This document shows, piece after piece, positions 48,694 to 59,329 of a stretch of 64,000 nucleotides of DNA. Position numbers and translations under genes: made by a program. The DNA comes from Platerodrilus igneus (taxonomy: Eukaryota > Arthropoda > Insecta > Coleoptera > Lycidae). The notes under the pieces were generated by a model, which saw only the letters and a list, made by a program, of their open reading frames with translations, was not told the DNA's origin and did no database searches. The first letter of the stretch is position 1. Each line of letters starts with the position of its first letter. The stretch lies in the NCBI GenBank assembly GCA_036346225.1, contig JARFIW010000999.1, forward strand, positions 1,595,001-1,659,000, in the 5' to 3' direction.

Positions 48694-50113
48694 AAAAGAA
48701 CATTAATTAAAAAATTTAATCAACTTATGTACAAGCAAATGGAAAGTTCTCAATTGTTCATTAACAATGAAAAATGGCTAATCAATCTTAGTAATGTCAC
48801 CATACCAGATGATATAAAATACTTACTATCACTAGGACCTAAATTTAATTTAAAGATGAATAGTGGTGATATTTACATAGGGAGACTATTAGCAGATGTT
48901 GAAACTATCATAGATAATTTTAAAGACACTACACGAGAAGAGAAAAACATTACACGTGCCAAAGTTACAAACATCATCATTAATTTTTTTAAAAATCCAA
49001 TCAATAACAATAACAACAGTTTTATAGACAAAACCTTCTACAAAGCAAAAAAGTTTCTCAAAAACCACGAGAAATTATTGGTAATCAAGGCAGACAAAGG
49101 TGAAGTTACTGTCATAATGAAATCAGAAGATTACAAACAAAAATCATTTGATTTATTATCTAACACAGAAACTTATAAAATCTTAACAAAAGATCCAACC
49201 ACTAAAATACAAAAAAATGTGAATGAACACATCAACATGCTTCTTAAAAAAAAATGTTATCAACAACACAGAAAAAAGAACTAATTAACAACAGTTCAAG
49301 TCCAGGAAAGTATTATGGTCTCCCAAAAATACACAAACCAACACTATCTTTAAGACCAATTATTTCATCTATTAACACTCCTACTTATAGCATTACTCAT
49401 TTCTGTGCAGATATTCTGAAAAATTCATTTCCTCTTGAAGGTTACAATATCAAAGATAGCTTTAAATACGTATGACAACTTTCGATTACCAGAAGATCAC
49501 ATTCTTATATCCCTTGATGTTGAATCTTTGTTTACCAACATACCTAAAGAATTAACAATATAAATTATATCAGAACAATGGGACAAAATTCAACCTCACT
49601 GCAAATTTTCAGAAAAAATGTTCATTAGTACTATAAATCTAATATTCAACAACACATATTTTACATATGAAAAAACTATCTATTTGCAACTTTACGGCAC
49701 TCCTATGGGTTCACTTCTCTCACCAATCTTAGCCCAGATTACCATGGATTTACTTCTAGACAAAATCATTCCTAACCTTCCATTTCAAGTTACATTTTTA
49801 GCGAAGTATGTAGACGACATAGTTTGTTCTGTACCACACAATCAAGTTGAAACCACTCTTGAACACTTTAATAGCTTTAATGAACATCTAAAATTCAATT
49901 TAAAAAAAGAAGAAGACAGAAAGATTTCATTTCTCGACACATTGATTATTCGATCAGAGAACAACAATTTGATTTTTAATTACTATAAAAAAACCTACAA
50001 ATTCTGATAGATACATTAACTACAACTCCAGTCACAGCAATAAGCACAAGGTCAATACCATCTTAGCACTAAAAAATCGAATTACAAAAATAAGCAATCC
50101 AATTTTTCTACAT
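48694..50113 (+). pseudogene. PLE B reverse transcriptase region
   Basis: An open frame from 48727 reaches LLVIKADKGEVTVIMKSEDY (the K-A-D-K-G block before the RT), breaks near 49284, and continues as KYYGLPKIHKPTLSLRPIIS. A frame change gives LISLDVESLFTNIPKE (motif A), followed by a stop, then LYGTPMGSLLSPILAQITMD (motif B) and FLAKYVDDIVCSVP (motif C). The thumb keeps RKISFLDTLIIR. After a stop near 50007 it runs to the RTE1 insertion site. Motifs match Penelope RT; at least four breaks make it inactive. Confidence 0.92.
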
Positions 50114-53100
50114 CATCATCATTAGGTCTTCAGTCCTAGAACTGGTTAGACGCGTACCATCATTGTTCCCTATTCTGAACTAACCTACAGATTTCCCTGA
50201 AATATGCACAGTTTGCATCTATAACTGTCTGATCTAGGTCTACATCTACCTCTTTTTTCCTATCTCTGCTTGTAATATATCCCATACTATTCCCCAAAAA
50301 TGCCTTAGAACATATTCCGCCCTACTATTTCACTTTTTCCCCAGATATCCTTGTTCCCCTACTATTTCTGTAACTTATTTGTTATTATCTTTGTCTGTCC
50401 ATGCTATCGTCCTCATACATCTGAAGCACAGCATTTCAAAAGGCTGCTACCGTTTTTCTGTCTGCGTTTCAGACTGCCCGTATTTCTTAGACATACTGTG
50501 CTGTGCTCCACACATATGCTTTCAACAATTTTCTTCTTATTCTATGTTTGTTGTCTTTCCTCATAGGCGCTGTTCTTTCTTGTTAGATGCAGTTCGATCA
50601 CTTTCTATTGTTTTACAGTTACATGCCCTATTTCTCCGACCTTCAATGGTTGTGAAGGGAGGTAAGCAGCCTGTGGCTGCCAAGTTCCCCCAACACTTAA
50701 CCATTTGGCGATTTAATATATTTTCCAATTTAACTTTTCGCACAGTCAACATTAGTTGCAGGTATTTCGCAACCAACAACTAGTTGTTTATACTAATCAT
50801 CAGATTTATCTGCGCTTATTTTTTCGTCATTAGGTTTTCCGTCTCAAAACTGGTTGGACCTGCACTTATTTATATTCTGAGCTAGCCTACATAGTTCCCT
50901 GAAATTCTCACACAGCATGTGTATTCAGCTCGTTCCCTTTCTATTGTTTTCTAATTTTATACCCTATTTTACCGAGATTCAGTGAAGGAGGTTAAGCAAC
51001 CTGTGGCTACCAAGATCCCCCAACACTTAGACATTTGCCGAAATAATGGTTTTCCAGTAAATCCTTTCACACACTTAACATTATTCGAGAATATTGCCCA
51101 ACCAATTCTTGTAGTTACTTACAATAATCATCATGTTTAAGCACAGTTATCTTTTCGTCATTAGTTTATCCATCTTGGGATTGGTTGGATGCGTACCTCC
51201 ATTGATTTCTATTCTGGGCTAGCCTACACATCTCCCTGAAACCTCTACAGCCTACATCTTTTACTATCTGTGTGCAGTAGTCTAATCTAGGTCTGCATCT
51301 TCTTCTCTTTTTTCCTATCTCTGCTTCTAATATATTCCGCACTATTCCCTCATGCCGTAGTATGTAGCCTATCATCCTATCTCTCCTATTTTTTACCGTT
51401 TTCCACATATTTCTTTCTTCCCCTACCATTTTTAGTACCTCTTCGTTCTTAACTTTGTCTGTCCATGATATCTTCATCATACGCCTGTAGCACCACATTT
51501 CAAAGGCTTCTACCTTTTTCTTGTCCGCTTCTCCTACTGTCCAGGCTTCACAGCCCTACAGTGCTGTGCTCCACACATATGTTTTCAGCAATCTTTTCCT
51601 TGTTTCTATGTTTGTGGTCTTTGAGCACAGTAGTTGCTTTTTCTTGTTAAATGTAGCACGACCTTGTGCTAATCTTTGTTTTATATCTTTTGTGCTTTTC
51701 CCATCTTGCGTTATTTGGCTTCCTAGGTAGCAGAAATCCTTAACCTCTTGTAAGTTCGTGTTAGATACTTGTATTCTTGTTTTTGATTTATTTTCCCCAT
51801 CTTTGCAAACTAGAACTTTAGTTTTAGTTTTGTTAATTTTCATACCGTATCTCTCTGTCAGAACCGTTTCCATTTCATTAAGAGCAGCTTCTAACTCTTC
51901 CTTGCTAGACGCTAATACCGCCATATCATCTGCAAATCTAAGCATATCAATTTGTTGTCCCTGCATAGTAATTCCAAATGTCTTCCTGCATTTGACAGTA
52001 TTCATTGCCTCTTCTATGTACAAGTTAAAGATCAATGGGGATAGGGCACATCCCTGTCTCACCCCTTTCCTAATGTTTACTTCTCTACGTTCCTGCTCTA
52101 ATTCTATTACTGCTGTTTGCTCTTTGTATAAGCTATGTACTATTCGTCTATCCCTATAACTCATTCCAATCTTTTTGAGTATTTCAAACATTTTTTTCCA
52201 ATTTACATTGTCGAATGCTTTTTCCAGATCTACAAATCCTATATACATGCTTTCCCCTTTTTCTATTGTTTTCTCCATTATCACTCTCAGAGATAAAATA
52301 GCCTCCCGCGTTCCCCTGTTTCGCCTAAACTCAAATTGGTCTTCTCCTAGTATTTCTTCAGCTCGTTTTTCCATTCGTCTTTGCACAATTCTTGTTAATA
52401 TTTTTGACACGTGTGCTGTCAAACTTATTGTTCGAAAATTTTCACATCTATCCGCGCCTTTCTTTCTTGGTATAGTTACTATGATGCTACGTTTGAAATC
52501 TTTCGGTATCTCGCTTGTCTCATACATATAGCTTACAGGTTGGAAGAGACGTTCTGTTACTGCTTGTCCAGCGGCCTTTAGAGTTTCTGCTTGCAACTTA
52601 TCTGTACCCGGCGCCTTACCATTTTTCAGACTCTTTAATGCTAATTCAAACTCGTCTCGAAGTATAAGATATCCCAAGTCATCATTTTCAATGTCTGATT
52701 CCTGTTCTAATGCAGTTAGTTCCTCTCCTGCATATAAATTCTCTATATATTCTTGCCATCTACTCACTTTCTCTACGTTTTCTATAATGACGTTTCCTTG
52801 TGCGTCCCTTATATTTTTACTATACGGTTTTATATCCCTAAAATTCATTCTAATTAATTTGTATGCTTCGTCTGTCTTTCCTATTTCCATCTTCGTTTGT
52901 ACCTCTTTGCACTTTTCATCAATCCATTGTTCTTTAGCTTTCCTGCATTTTCGAATAATTTCCCATTTTATGGCTTTGTATCTCTGTTTTCCTGTTTCGT
53001 CTGATTTATTTTTGTATTTTCGTCTTTCTTCTATTAAATTCACGATATCCTTTGTTATCCAGGGTTTCTTATTTTCTTTTTGTGTATACCCTAGAATATC

Positions 53101-54441
53101 TCTGGCCGCCATGTCTAGGCTGGATTTAATGTTATTCCATTCTGTTTCTACTTCCTTAGTTTCAGATATTTTCCCGATATCATTCAGCAATTCATTTGAC
53201 TTTTTTTCGAATCTTACTTGAATATCTTTATCTTTTAGTTTCTCTAAGTCCAAGTGCCTTTTTCCGTTCCTTTTTTTCAGATTTTTAAATTTAAGTGCGG
53301 CCTTCATAATTACGATGTTGTGGTCAGTATCTATATCTGCTTCTGGGTAGCTTCTACGGTCTTTTACTTGATTCCTAAACCGTTGTCTAACAAGAATGTA
53401 ATCTATTTGATATCTTCCTATATCTCCTGGCATCTTCCACGTATATCGCCTTCTAGCAAGATGTTGAAATAATGTGTTTGTGATGATTAAATTGTTCTTG
53501 TCGCAAAATTCTACCAGCCTATTTCCCCTGTCGTTTCTCGTGCCTAAACCAAATAAACCTACTACCGCTCCTTCCCTACCCTCACCTACCACGGCATTAA
53601 AATCCCCCGTAATTATTAAATTTTCATGTCCTTTTACGTATCTTAATATGTCTTCGATATCTTTGTAGATGGCTTCTACCTCTTCGTCACTGTAGTTAGA
53701 GGTGGGCATGTATACTTGTATTATTACTGTGTTTACCGGTTTAGATTCTAATCTAACTATGAGCACTCTTTCGTTCTTTTGTAAGTAATTTTCTACACAG
53801 TATCCTATCTTTTTCCGCATAACTATCCCCACACCCAAATTTCCTTCCTCTGCTCCTGTATGAATTACCCTGAAGTCTCCACTCCAAAAATCCCCCGCCT
53901 CTGGCCACCGAACTTCGCTGATCCCTACTATGTCTAGTGATAACCTATTCATTTCGATTTTTAGGTTCTCTAGCTTACCTACTTGCTTCATACTTCTAAC
54001 ATTCCACGCTCCGACTCGCAGAATATTCCCTACTCTTATTTTTAACTTTCCGATCACATCCTCCAAAGTAGTCCCCTCCCGGAGATTCGAATGGGGGACT
54101 ATTTTAACTCCGGAAATTTTTACCCCAGAGAATGCCATCATGTTTGTTACAATTTAAGTACGCTGTGTGCTTGGGAGATAATGTGGTGGTTTCCCGTTGC
54201 CCTCCACATCGCGGTAGTGTGCCTTAGACTGCCATACCGACCCCTATGGTCTCTGCCAATCTAAGTACCGAAAGAGCCGCTGTCCTCTTTCGGGGACCTG
54301 TCTTAGTCTGGTTCCTCACTAACGACCGTACTACTTTGGTTGAACCTGTAGTTTGGCTCTTTAGCTCATTAGAACACGCAAGCCATTTTACCTGTTCTAG
54401 TAATTTAGAACTTCGGCAAGGTGCAGGTCCATTCGAAATGG
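50114..54441 (-). mobile_element. RTE-clade retrotransposon RTE1 (full-length, nearly intact)
   Basis: A 4,328-bp insertion on the - strand inside PLE B, flanked by an exact 13-bp target-site duplication AATTTTTCTACAT (50101-50113 and 54442-54454). In order on the - strand: a 5' UTR of about 300 bp, one long ORF (54141 down to 51166), a 3' UTR of about 1.05 kb that is itself made of partial copies of the ORF end, and a short ATGATGATG tail. It serves as the reference for copies A, C and D and for the fragment at 45425-45705. Confidence 0.95.
51166..54141 (-). pseudogene. RTE1 endonuclease-reverse transcriptase, one in-frame stop
   Basis: The frame spans 992 codons and stays in register from the ATG at 54141 to the stop at 51166. 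It is broken by one TAG at 51556-51558 (codon 862), where copy C has TAC (Tyr). Residues 43-285 are the EEP endonuclease: WNVRS 46-50, GISEVRW with catalytic Glu 76, YMPTS 144-148, GDFNAVVG 179-186, YQIDYIL 244-250, TDHN 272-275. Residues 505-760 are the RT: KNGKAPGTDK, GFVDLEKAFD 635-644, RQGCALSPL 695-703, LRFADDMAV with FADD 736-739. The C-terminal region carries RRDRMIGYILRHEG. The insect annotation name craniofacial development protein 2-like usually denotes this RTE protein. It nicks DNA and primes reverse transcription of its RNA. Confidence 0.95.
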
Positions 54442-54454
54442 AATTTTTCTACAT

Positions 54455-55032
54455 AACAACATTAAAGAATTAAAACAAGTCTTTATCAGTAATGGTTATC
54501 CCATTCAAATTGTCAACAGATTGTTGAATACCAACATTTTACCAGAACAAAAAACAACACAACAACTGATCTACAACAAGCTTCCATACATTGAAAGATT
54601 AACTCCACAACTTACTAAAATTTTAAAAAAACACCAAATATAGGCATTGCATACTACTATGTGAAGTCTATTAAAAACCTTTTTTCGCTCCTTAAAAATA
54701 AAACAAACACCGAAATGTGCAGTAACGTTGTATATAAGATTCAATGTATTTGCAACCACTCCTACATTGGTCAAACTGGTCAGTGGTTAAAGTACAGATT
54801 AACTCAACACCGCAGTGATGCAAAATTGTGAAAAAACAATTGTGCCTTCTCAACACATATACATTCTACCAAACACACACCTTCACTCAAAGACACCAAA
54901 ATTTTAGAAATAGAACAAAATTACAAGAAACGCTTATTACTCGAATCATTTCATATACAAAAAAAAAAGTGTATCAACAAACAGGACCTAAATAACTTAA
55001 GTGTTGTTTACTCCGATTTATATAAACATTAA
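54455..55032 (+). pseudogene. PLE B C-terminal linker and GIY-YIG endonuclease
   Basis: After the RTE1 insertion the PLE frame resumes with HNNIKELKQVFISNGYPIQI and KLPYIERLTPQLTKILKKH. A stop and frame change follow, then the endonuclease VVYKIQCICNHSYIGQTGQW (54730-54788), in which the GIY block reads V-V-Y and the YIG block is intact. Arg (KYRL) and H-R-S-D follow. The sequence continues as STHIHSTKHTPSLKDTKILE and ends at a stop at 55030-55032. One in-frame TGA lies after SDAKL. GIY-YIG at the C-terminus is diagnostic of most Penelope-like elements. Confidence 0.92.
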
Positions 55033-55285
55033 TTGTCGTGCTGTTATTTAATGAACAATATTTATACATTCTTTTCATTTTTATCGTATTTATATCCAAA
55101 AATTATTTAAGTTAACTTGGTTTTTGTAACATCAAAATTGCAACAAAAAGCAATTTTAATTCTGTCACTCAAGTTTTGCTTATGTCATTCAAAATTAGTT
55201 TATGCTAGCCTTAAATTTAAGAATAATCAAGTTTTATGTAAGTTTTGATATATGTATTATTTAGTTTCTAACTTTTAGCGTATGA

Positions 55286-55358
55286 TTAAGATCTGAATAA
55301 TGATCGAAACGTCAAGTTAAAAACGAAAGATTATTTGACAGTTGTTTTATTCATGACC
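55286..55358 (+). repeat. PLE B 3' terminal direct repeat
   Basis: A 73-bp repeat of 46788-46860, differing by only one base or so, beginning TTAAGATCTGAATAATGATC and ending TTATTCATGACC. It marks the 3' end of PLE B. It contains CGAAACGTC, the 3' half of a hammerhead-like core; the 5' half reads CTGAATA, one base off the conserved box. Confidence 0.9.
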
Positions 55359-55575
55359 TAACACAGATCTTAGAAGTCTTACTAAGATATTTGGTACATT
55401 GAGCGCCTATTTTCTTCTACTTCTAAACTTGAAGTCACCTCCTTTATCCAATAGTCACAGAATCTTCTATCTAAATAAAAGAAACCACCATCACAGCTAC
55501 TCCCTGAATAGAACACAGACTTTTTCAAACTCAAATAGTACATCAAAATTTACAGAAATGGCAGTAATACACAAG

Positions 55576-56137
55576 TGTAAAATTTGCGGTGAATTTTTAA
55601 TAGCTCTGTGGTAGAGAGAAGTTGACATGTATACGATAAAAAAAATGATAATCGACAAATAACAAATAATTAATCGTTTTAACCAGATCAAACATTTACT
55701 TCAAAGCACTCACCTGTTGTTTACGCAGCCGTGTCAACGGAAAAACGATATAAACAAAAAACGGTAAAGACTGTCGGTCTAAAAAATCTACTCTTCTCTT
55801 TAGCGAGTGTAGCGATGCGCATTTATGTCGATAGCGGTTGTTCTAAAGGAAAGCGGTTCTTCTAATTAATTTGTTCTACGTAGAACATGTAAGCAGTGAT
55901 GCGGTCTGCTAGAACGACAAATCGATACTCTTCTTGCTTCGTGTGTTTTCCAGTTAATACACTCATGCACATGCGGATAACACAGTTTATCACTCGCGGC
56001 ACTTGTTGGCGCGTGCTTGAAGTAAAACATGGAAATATAGTCTAACAAATTTAAATATACCCAGGTGGACGTAAATAATCAACAAAATCAACGGAAAATA
56101 AATTTAGCTGTAAATTATTTACAATATAAACGGAACA
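55576..56137 (-). repeat. BEL/Pao 2 3' LTR
   Basis: 562 bp; on the - strand starts TGTTCCGTTTATATTG and ends GCAAATTTTACA. Homologous to 60741-61297 and to the solo LTR at 32534-33092. Confidence 0.95.
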
Positions 56138-56279
56138 TACCACCCACCAAAATAAGAGGCATTTAAAAAGAATAATTATAAAGCGGGAGGGGGGGGGGAA
56201 TAAAAAAGCGAAAAAAGGAAAGAAAAAAAGATTGACAAAAACAAAAAAAACAAGAATTTTTTCTACATTGAGGGCAAAG

Positions 56280-57010
56280 AGCAGAGCTTTGACACAGTAA
56301 TAGAAGAGGGACCAGCAAAGTCGACGCCCGAACACAATAAAGGTTTGACTTGAGTAACCCGACATGAAGTCAGGTTGCCCATGGTAGATTGCAATGCGAC
56401 CAGATTGGTCTTCCAGCACGTTAGACAGTGACTCAAAATACGACGGACAGATTGCCTTCCAGAAATAATCCAAAAGTGCTGACTGACGAGAAATGGACCA
56501 TTTGAGCACCCGCATGGAAGTATTTTAAATGAACGTAAGTAACATATAGATCAGTTAATCGACTTTTGCTAGGTTACAAAGCGGGAAATTTACGGTCAGA
56601 GGGCAAAGGCACGTGAGCCAGGCGACCTCCGACGTGCAAGATTCCATCACGAATAAAAGGGAACAACTTGCAAAAACTTTTTTAAAGGGGATCCAGAATG
56701 AATGACTTCAAGCTCGATAGTAAAATAAGATTGTTGAGTATACGCAAGCAAAGGGATCAAAACATTGTGCAACTCAGAAGATGACAAAGGTCCGGAATGC
56801 CTTTCAAGAGGGTGACATAGATTATGACGAAAACGGAGAATCCAAGCAACAATGCGCGTAATAAAAAGAAAGGAAGTGATTTTCTCGAATTGATTGAATC
56901 CAAGAGGATGTTACGAAAGCAGATAAAACAATAGAGCGTTGTTCAGTAAGAACTTCAGGAATATCTGAAGACAGAATATGTGGACTGTAGCTTTCGAAAG
57001 ACCCATACAA
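56280..57010 (-). pseudogene. BEL/Pao 2 integrase N-terminal part, truncated
   Basis: On the - strand the sequence gives a Pao zinc-binding region with GLLHVGGRL and HLKYFHAG-like residues across several frames, then CSGVDFAGP, the first-Asp block of the integrase core. Instead of the remaining core (second Asp, Glu) and C-terminal domain, a T-rich tract (56205-56260) with a G/C homopolymer at about 56193-56202 leads straight to the polypurine tract. About 2 kb found in related elements is therefore deleted. Confidence 0.85.
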
Positions 57011-57028
57011 GGTTGGTAAAGCCGCCCA

Positions 57029-57580
57029 CTATAAAAAACATTGGCACAAGTCGGTAGGGAGTAAACCACGTGACCCGACATCGGTAGAATTCTCGGTGGA
57101 GGGGATGTGATGCCAAGAGGCGCGAGACGTGTTTTCCTGAATGTAAGCAACAGGATTGGCGACGAAAGTCTTCCAATGCTGCGGCGGGGAACGAATCCAC
57201 AGAAGTACTACCATGGAGTCAAACCAACAGTAAATTTTATGAAAAGTAAGGTTCGAATCAAAGGTTTTGAGGACCAAGATTAATAATGGGGATGCCAATG
57301 TGGGGGCCAAAAATTCGAGACGGGGCAAAGAGATTGTACGAAGGGGTGAGACCTTCACCTTAGCGCACACTAAGCGAACCTCCGATGGCGGAAGGGGTAA
57401 CAAAGCGAAAATAAACAACAGCACAGTAGCCAGGTTCGGAAGCGTCAGCAAAGCAGTGAACTTCGCACGTAGTAAACTTTGGCGGGATACACAAGGGGGG
57501 TAAAGCAAAATCGGAAAGAAGCGGTAACTCCCGCAAGTATATCTTCCACAAACGGAAGAGGTTGGGGGGAAGGGAAGCAT
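57029..57580 (-). pseudogene. BEL/Pao 2 RNase H domain
   Basis: On the - strand: KVKVSPLRTISLPRLEFLAP, CWFDSMVVLLWIRSPPQHWK, NTSRASWHHIPSTENSTDVG and SRGLLPTDL. These match the Pao RNase H end (the equivalent of HVPSADNPADPASRGL in element 1). The first-Asp block CFADASEPGYCAVVYFR lies in the overlapping upstream frame (57360-58601), so a frameshift divides the domain. Confidence 0.9.
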
Positions 57581-58601
57581 CCCATTCTAATTTTAACGAC
57601 CATAAACGTTGAATTAAGTATTTTACCAGAAAAGTAAGGGGGGATAAAAGACCTAAAAATTTTAAGGGTTGAGTATCAGGATCCTCAAAGGAACGGGGTT
57701 GCGCGAATTGCTGCGTAGCGGAAAGATCTTTTAACAATTCGAGATGGTTACTTGACCATTTATGAAGTTCGAAAACACCAAGTTTTAAAAAAGCAATTAG
57801 TTGATTACGTAGAGCGAGGGTTGATTCAATAGAATCTCCACCAGTAGCGATGTCATCAATATAAGTATGGTGGCGAAGTCCGAAAGCGGCTAACGGATAC
57901 GAATTCCCTTCGTCTACGGCCAACTGCTGAAGCGTTCGTATGGCAAGAAAGAGAGCACAATCGATTCCATACGTAACGGTATTTAATTTAAAGTCCTGAA
58001 TGGACTCGTCAGAGGAGAAGCGCCAAATAATTCGTTGATAGTCACACTGTGCGGGATTTACAAGAATTTGTCTGTACATCTGACGAATATCGGCAGTGAC
58101 AACATAAGGATGTAAACGAAATTGTAACAAAATTGCGGTGATATCGGGTTGCAACTTCGGGTCAACAAACAAGTGATCGTTTAAGGACGATTGAGATAGA
58201 GTTTTAGCGGAAGCGTTGAAAACAACTCGTAATTTCATACTTACGCTGTCGGGTTTCACAACGCAATGATGCGGGATGTAATAAGAAAAGTCCGAATGAG
58301 ACCCAATAACAATAGATTGCATATGTTGAGAATCCATATATTCACACATGAACGAAACGTATTGTTCGGAAACACGAGGTTGCTTAAGTAGACGATTTTC
58401 TAAATAAACAAATCGGTGTAAGGCAAGATCACGACTACCTGGAAAAAAATGGTTTTTGATCTCTAAACGGCAGTGAAACGACATATCGAGCTTGTTCATT
58501 GCGGCGAAACGTATTGACAAAATGTTTTTTGACAAGAGTTTCTTCAGGCGTGAAAGGTTGAGCGGCGCGGGCAGCTTCGACTTCCTAGAGTTTAGCGACA
58601 A
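57360..58601 (-). pseudogene. BEL/Pao 2 reverse transcriptase
   Basis: A 413-residue frame with RFVYLENRLLK, HHCVVKPDSVSMKLRVVFNA, VVTADIRQMYRQILVNP (motif A, Asp 171), NTVTYGIDCALFLAIRTLQQ (motif B) and HTYIDDIATGGDS (motif C, YIDD 247-250), then the connection domain and the start of RNase H (FADASEPGYCAVV). A short deletion is visible between KFLGL and LSPLTFLVKYL, compared with element 1. The catalytic motifs are intact, but the polyprotein is split by frameshifts on both sides. Confidence 0.93.
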
Positions 58602-59142
58602 TATCTTCTAATGGGGAAGTCGCATCCGTCATGTAAAACAAGCTAGTTATTTCAGAAGCGGGCGAGGAAGGTATGTTTCCCATTAAAACATACCCAAAAA
58701 TGATATTAATAGCAACAGGTTGATCGCTAGCACCCTGGATGCGACCGTCTAATAACACTTGGGGGAAAATATCCGCGCCAAGTAAGAAATCAATGGGTCC
58801 CGATTGAGCAAAAAACGGATCAGCTAGCTTTAGATTAGCCAAATGAATGAAATGTTCTAAAGAAATATTAGAAGTAGGTAAATTTTCACAAATTTTGGGA
58901 AGTACTCGAGCTTGAAAATTAATAATCGGTGAAGAAACACCTATTGGTTTGAGCGAAACGGCGACAGCGCCATGCTGAGCAGCTGAGCGCATGGAGCCTA
59001 AACCACTAAGTGTAAGAGAATGTGGGGTAGTACGAAAACCTAAACGTTTCACACTACTTTGCGAAATAAAAGAAGTTATGCTGCCCGAATCGAGTAAACC
59101 GCGAAATTTCTGAAAAGAACCAGAGCAATCAGCAATTTCCAC
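58585..59142 (-). pseudogene. BEL/Pao 2 aspartic protease
   Basis: An open frame with the retropepsin-like active site FRGLLDSGSITSFIS (Asp-Ser-Gly at residues 18-20), SGLGSMRSAAQHGAVAV, FLLGADIFPQVLLDGR and FGYVLMGNIP. These blocks are characteristic of the BEL/Pao protease region. It overlaps the RT frame by 17 bases in another frame and is preceded by a frame change from the gag nucleocapsid region. Confidence 0.92.
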
Positions 59143-59329
59143 TTGACGGCTGAAAGTAGAACAATTAAAGGTTTAGCTAAAGAATTAAATAAAACGACAT
59201 TCAAAGTTGACGGACCACTACAACTACACGAAGTTGATGATTCCGCAGAAGCACGAGGAGCGGAAGGTTTGTTGCGGTCTTGAATAGCGGGAGCAGTGCG
59301 AGGTGATGCCTTAGAGGTAACGGTGTCCG

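Larger units (their letters stand above)
46622..55358 (+). mobile_element. Penelope-like element, copy B (split by two RTE insertions)
   Basis: A + strand PLE of about 3.05 kb after subtraction of RTE2 (47362-48685) and RTE1 (50114-54441). It has a palindromic 5' end (46622-46995), an N-terminal ORF region, a Penelope RT, a GIY-YIG endonuclease and a terminal repeat (55286-55358) matching 46788-46860. Terminal repeats in this odd arrangement and GIY-YIG nucleases are hallmarks of the group. The reading frame is broken in several places independently of the insertions. Confidence 0.92.
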
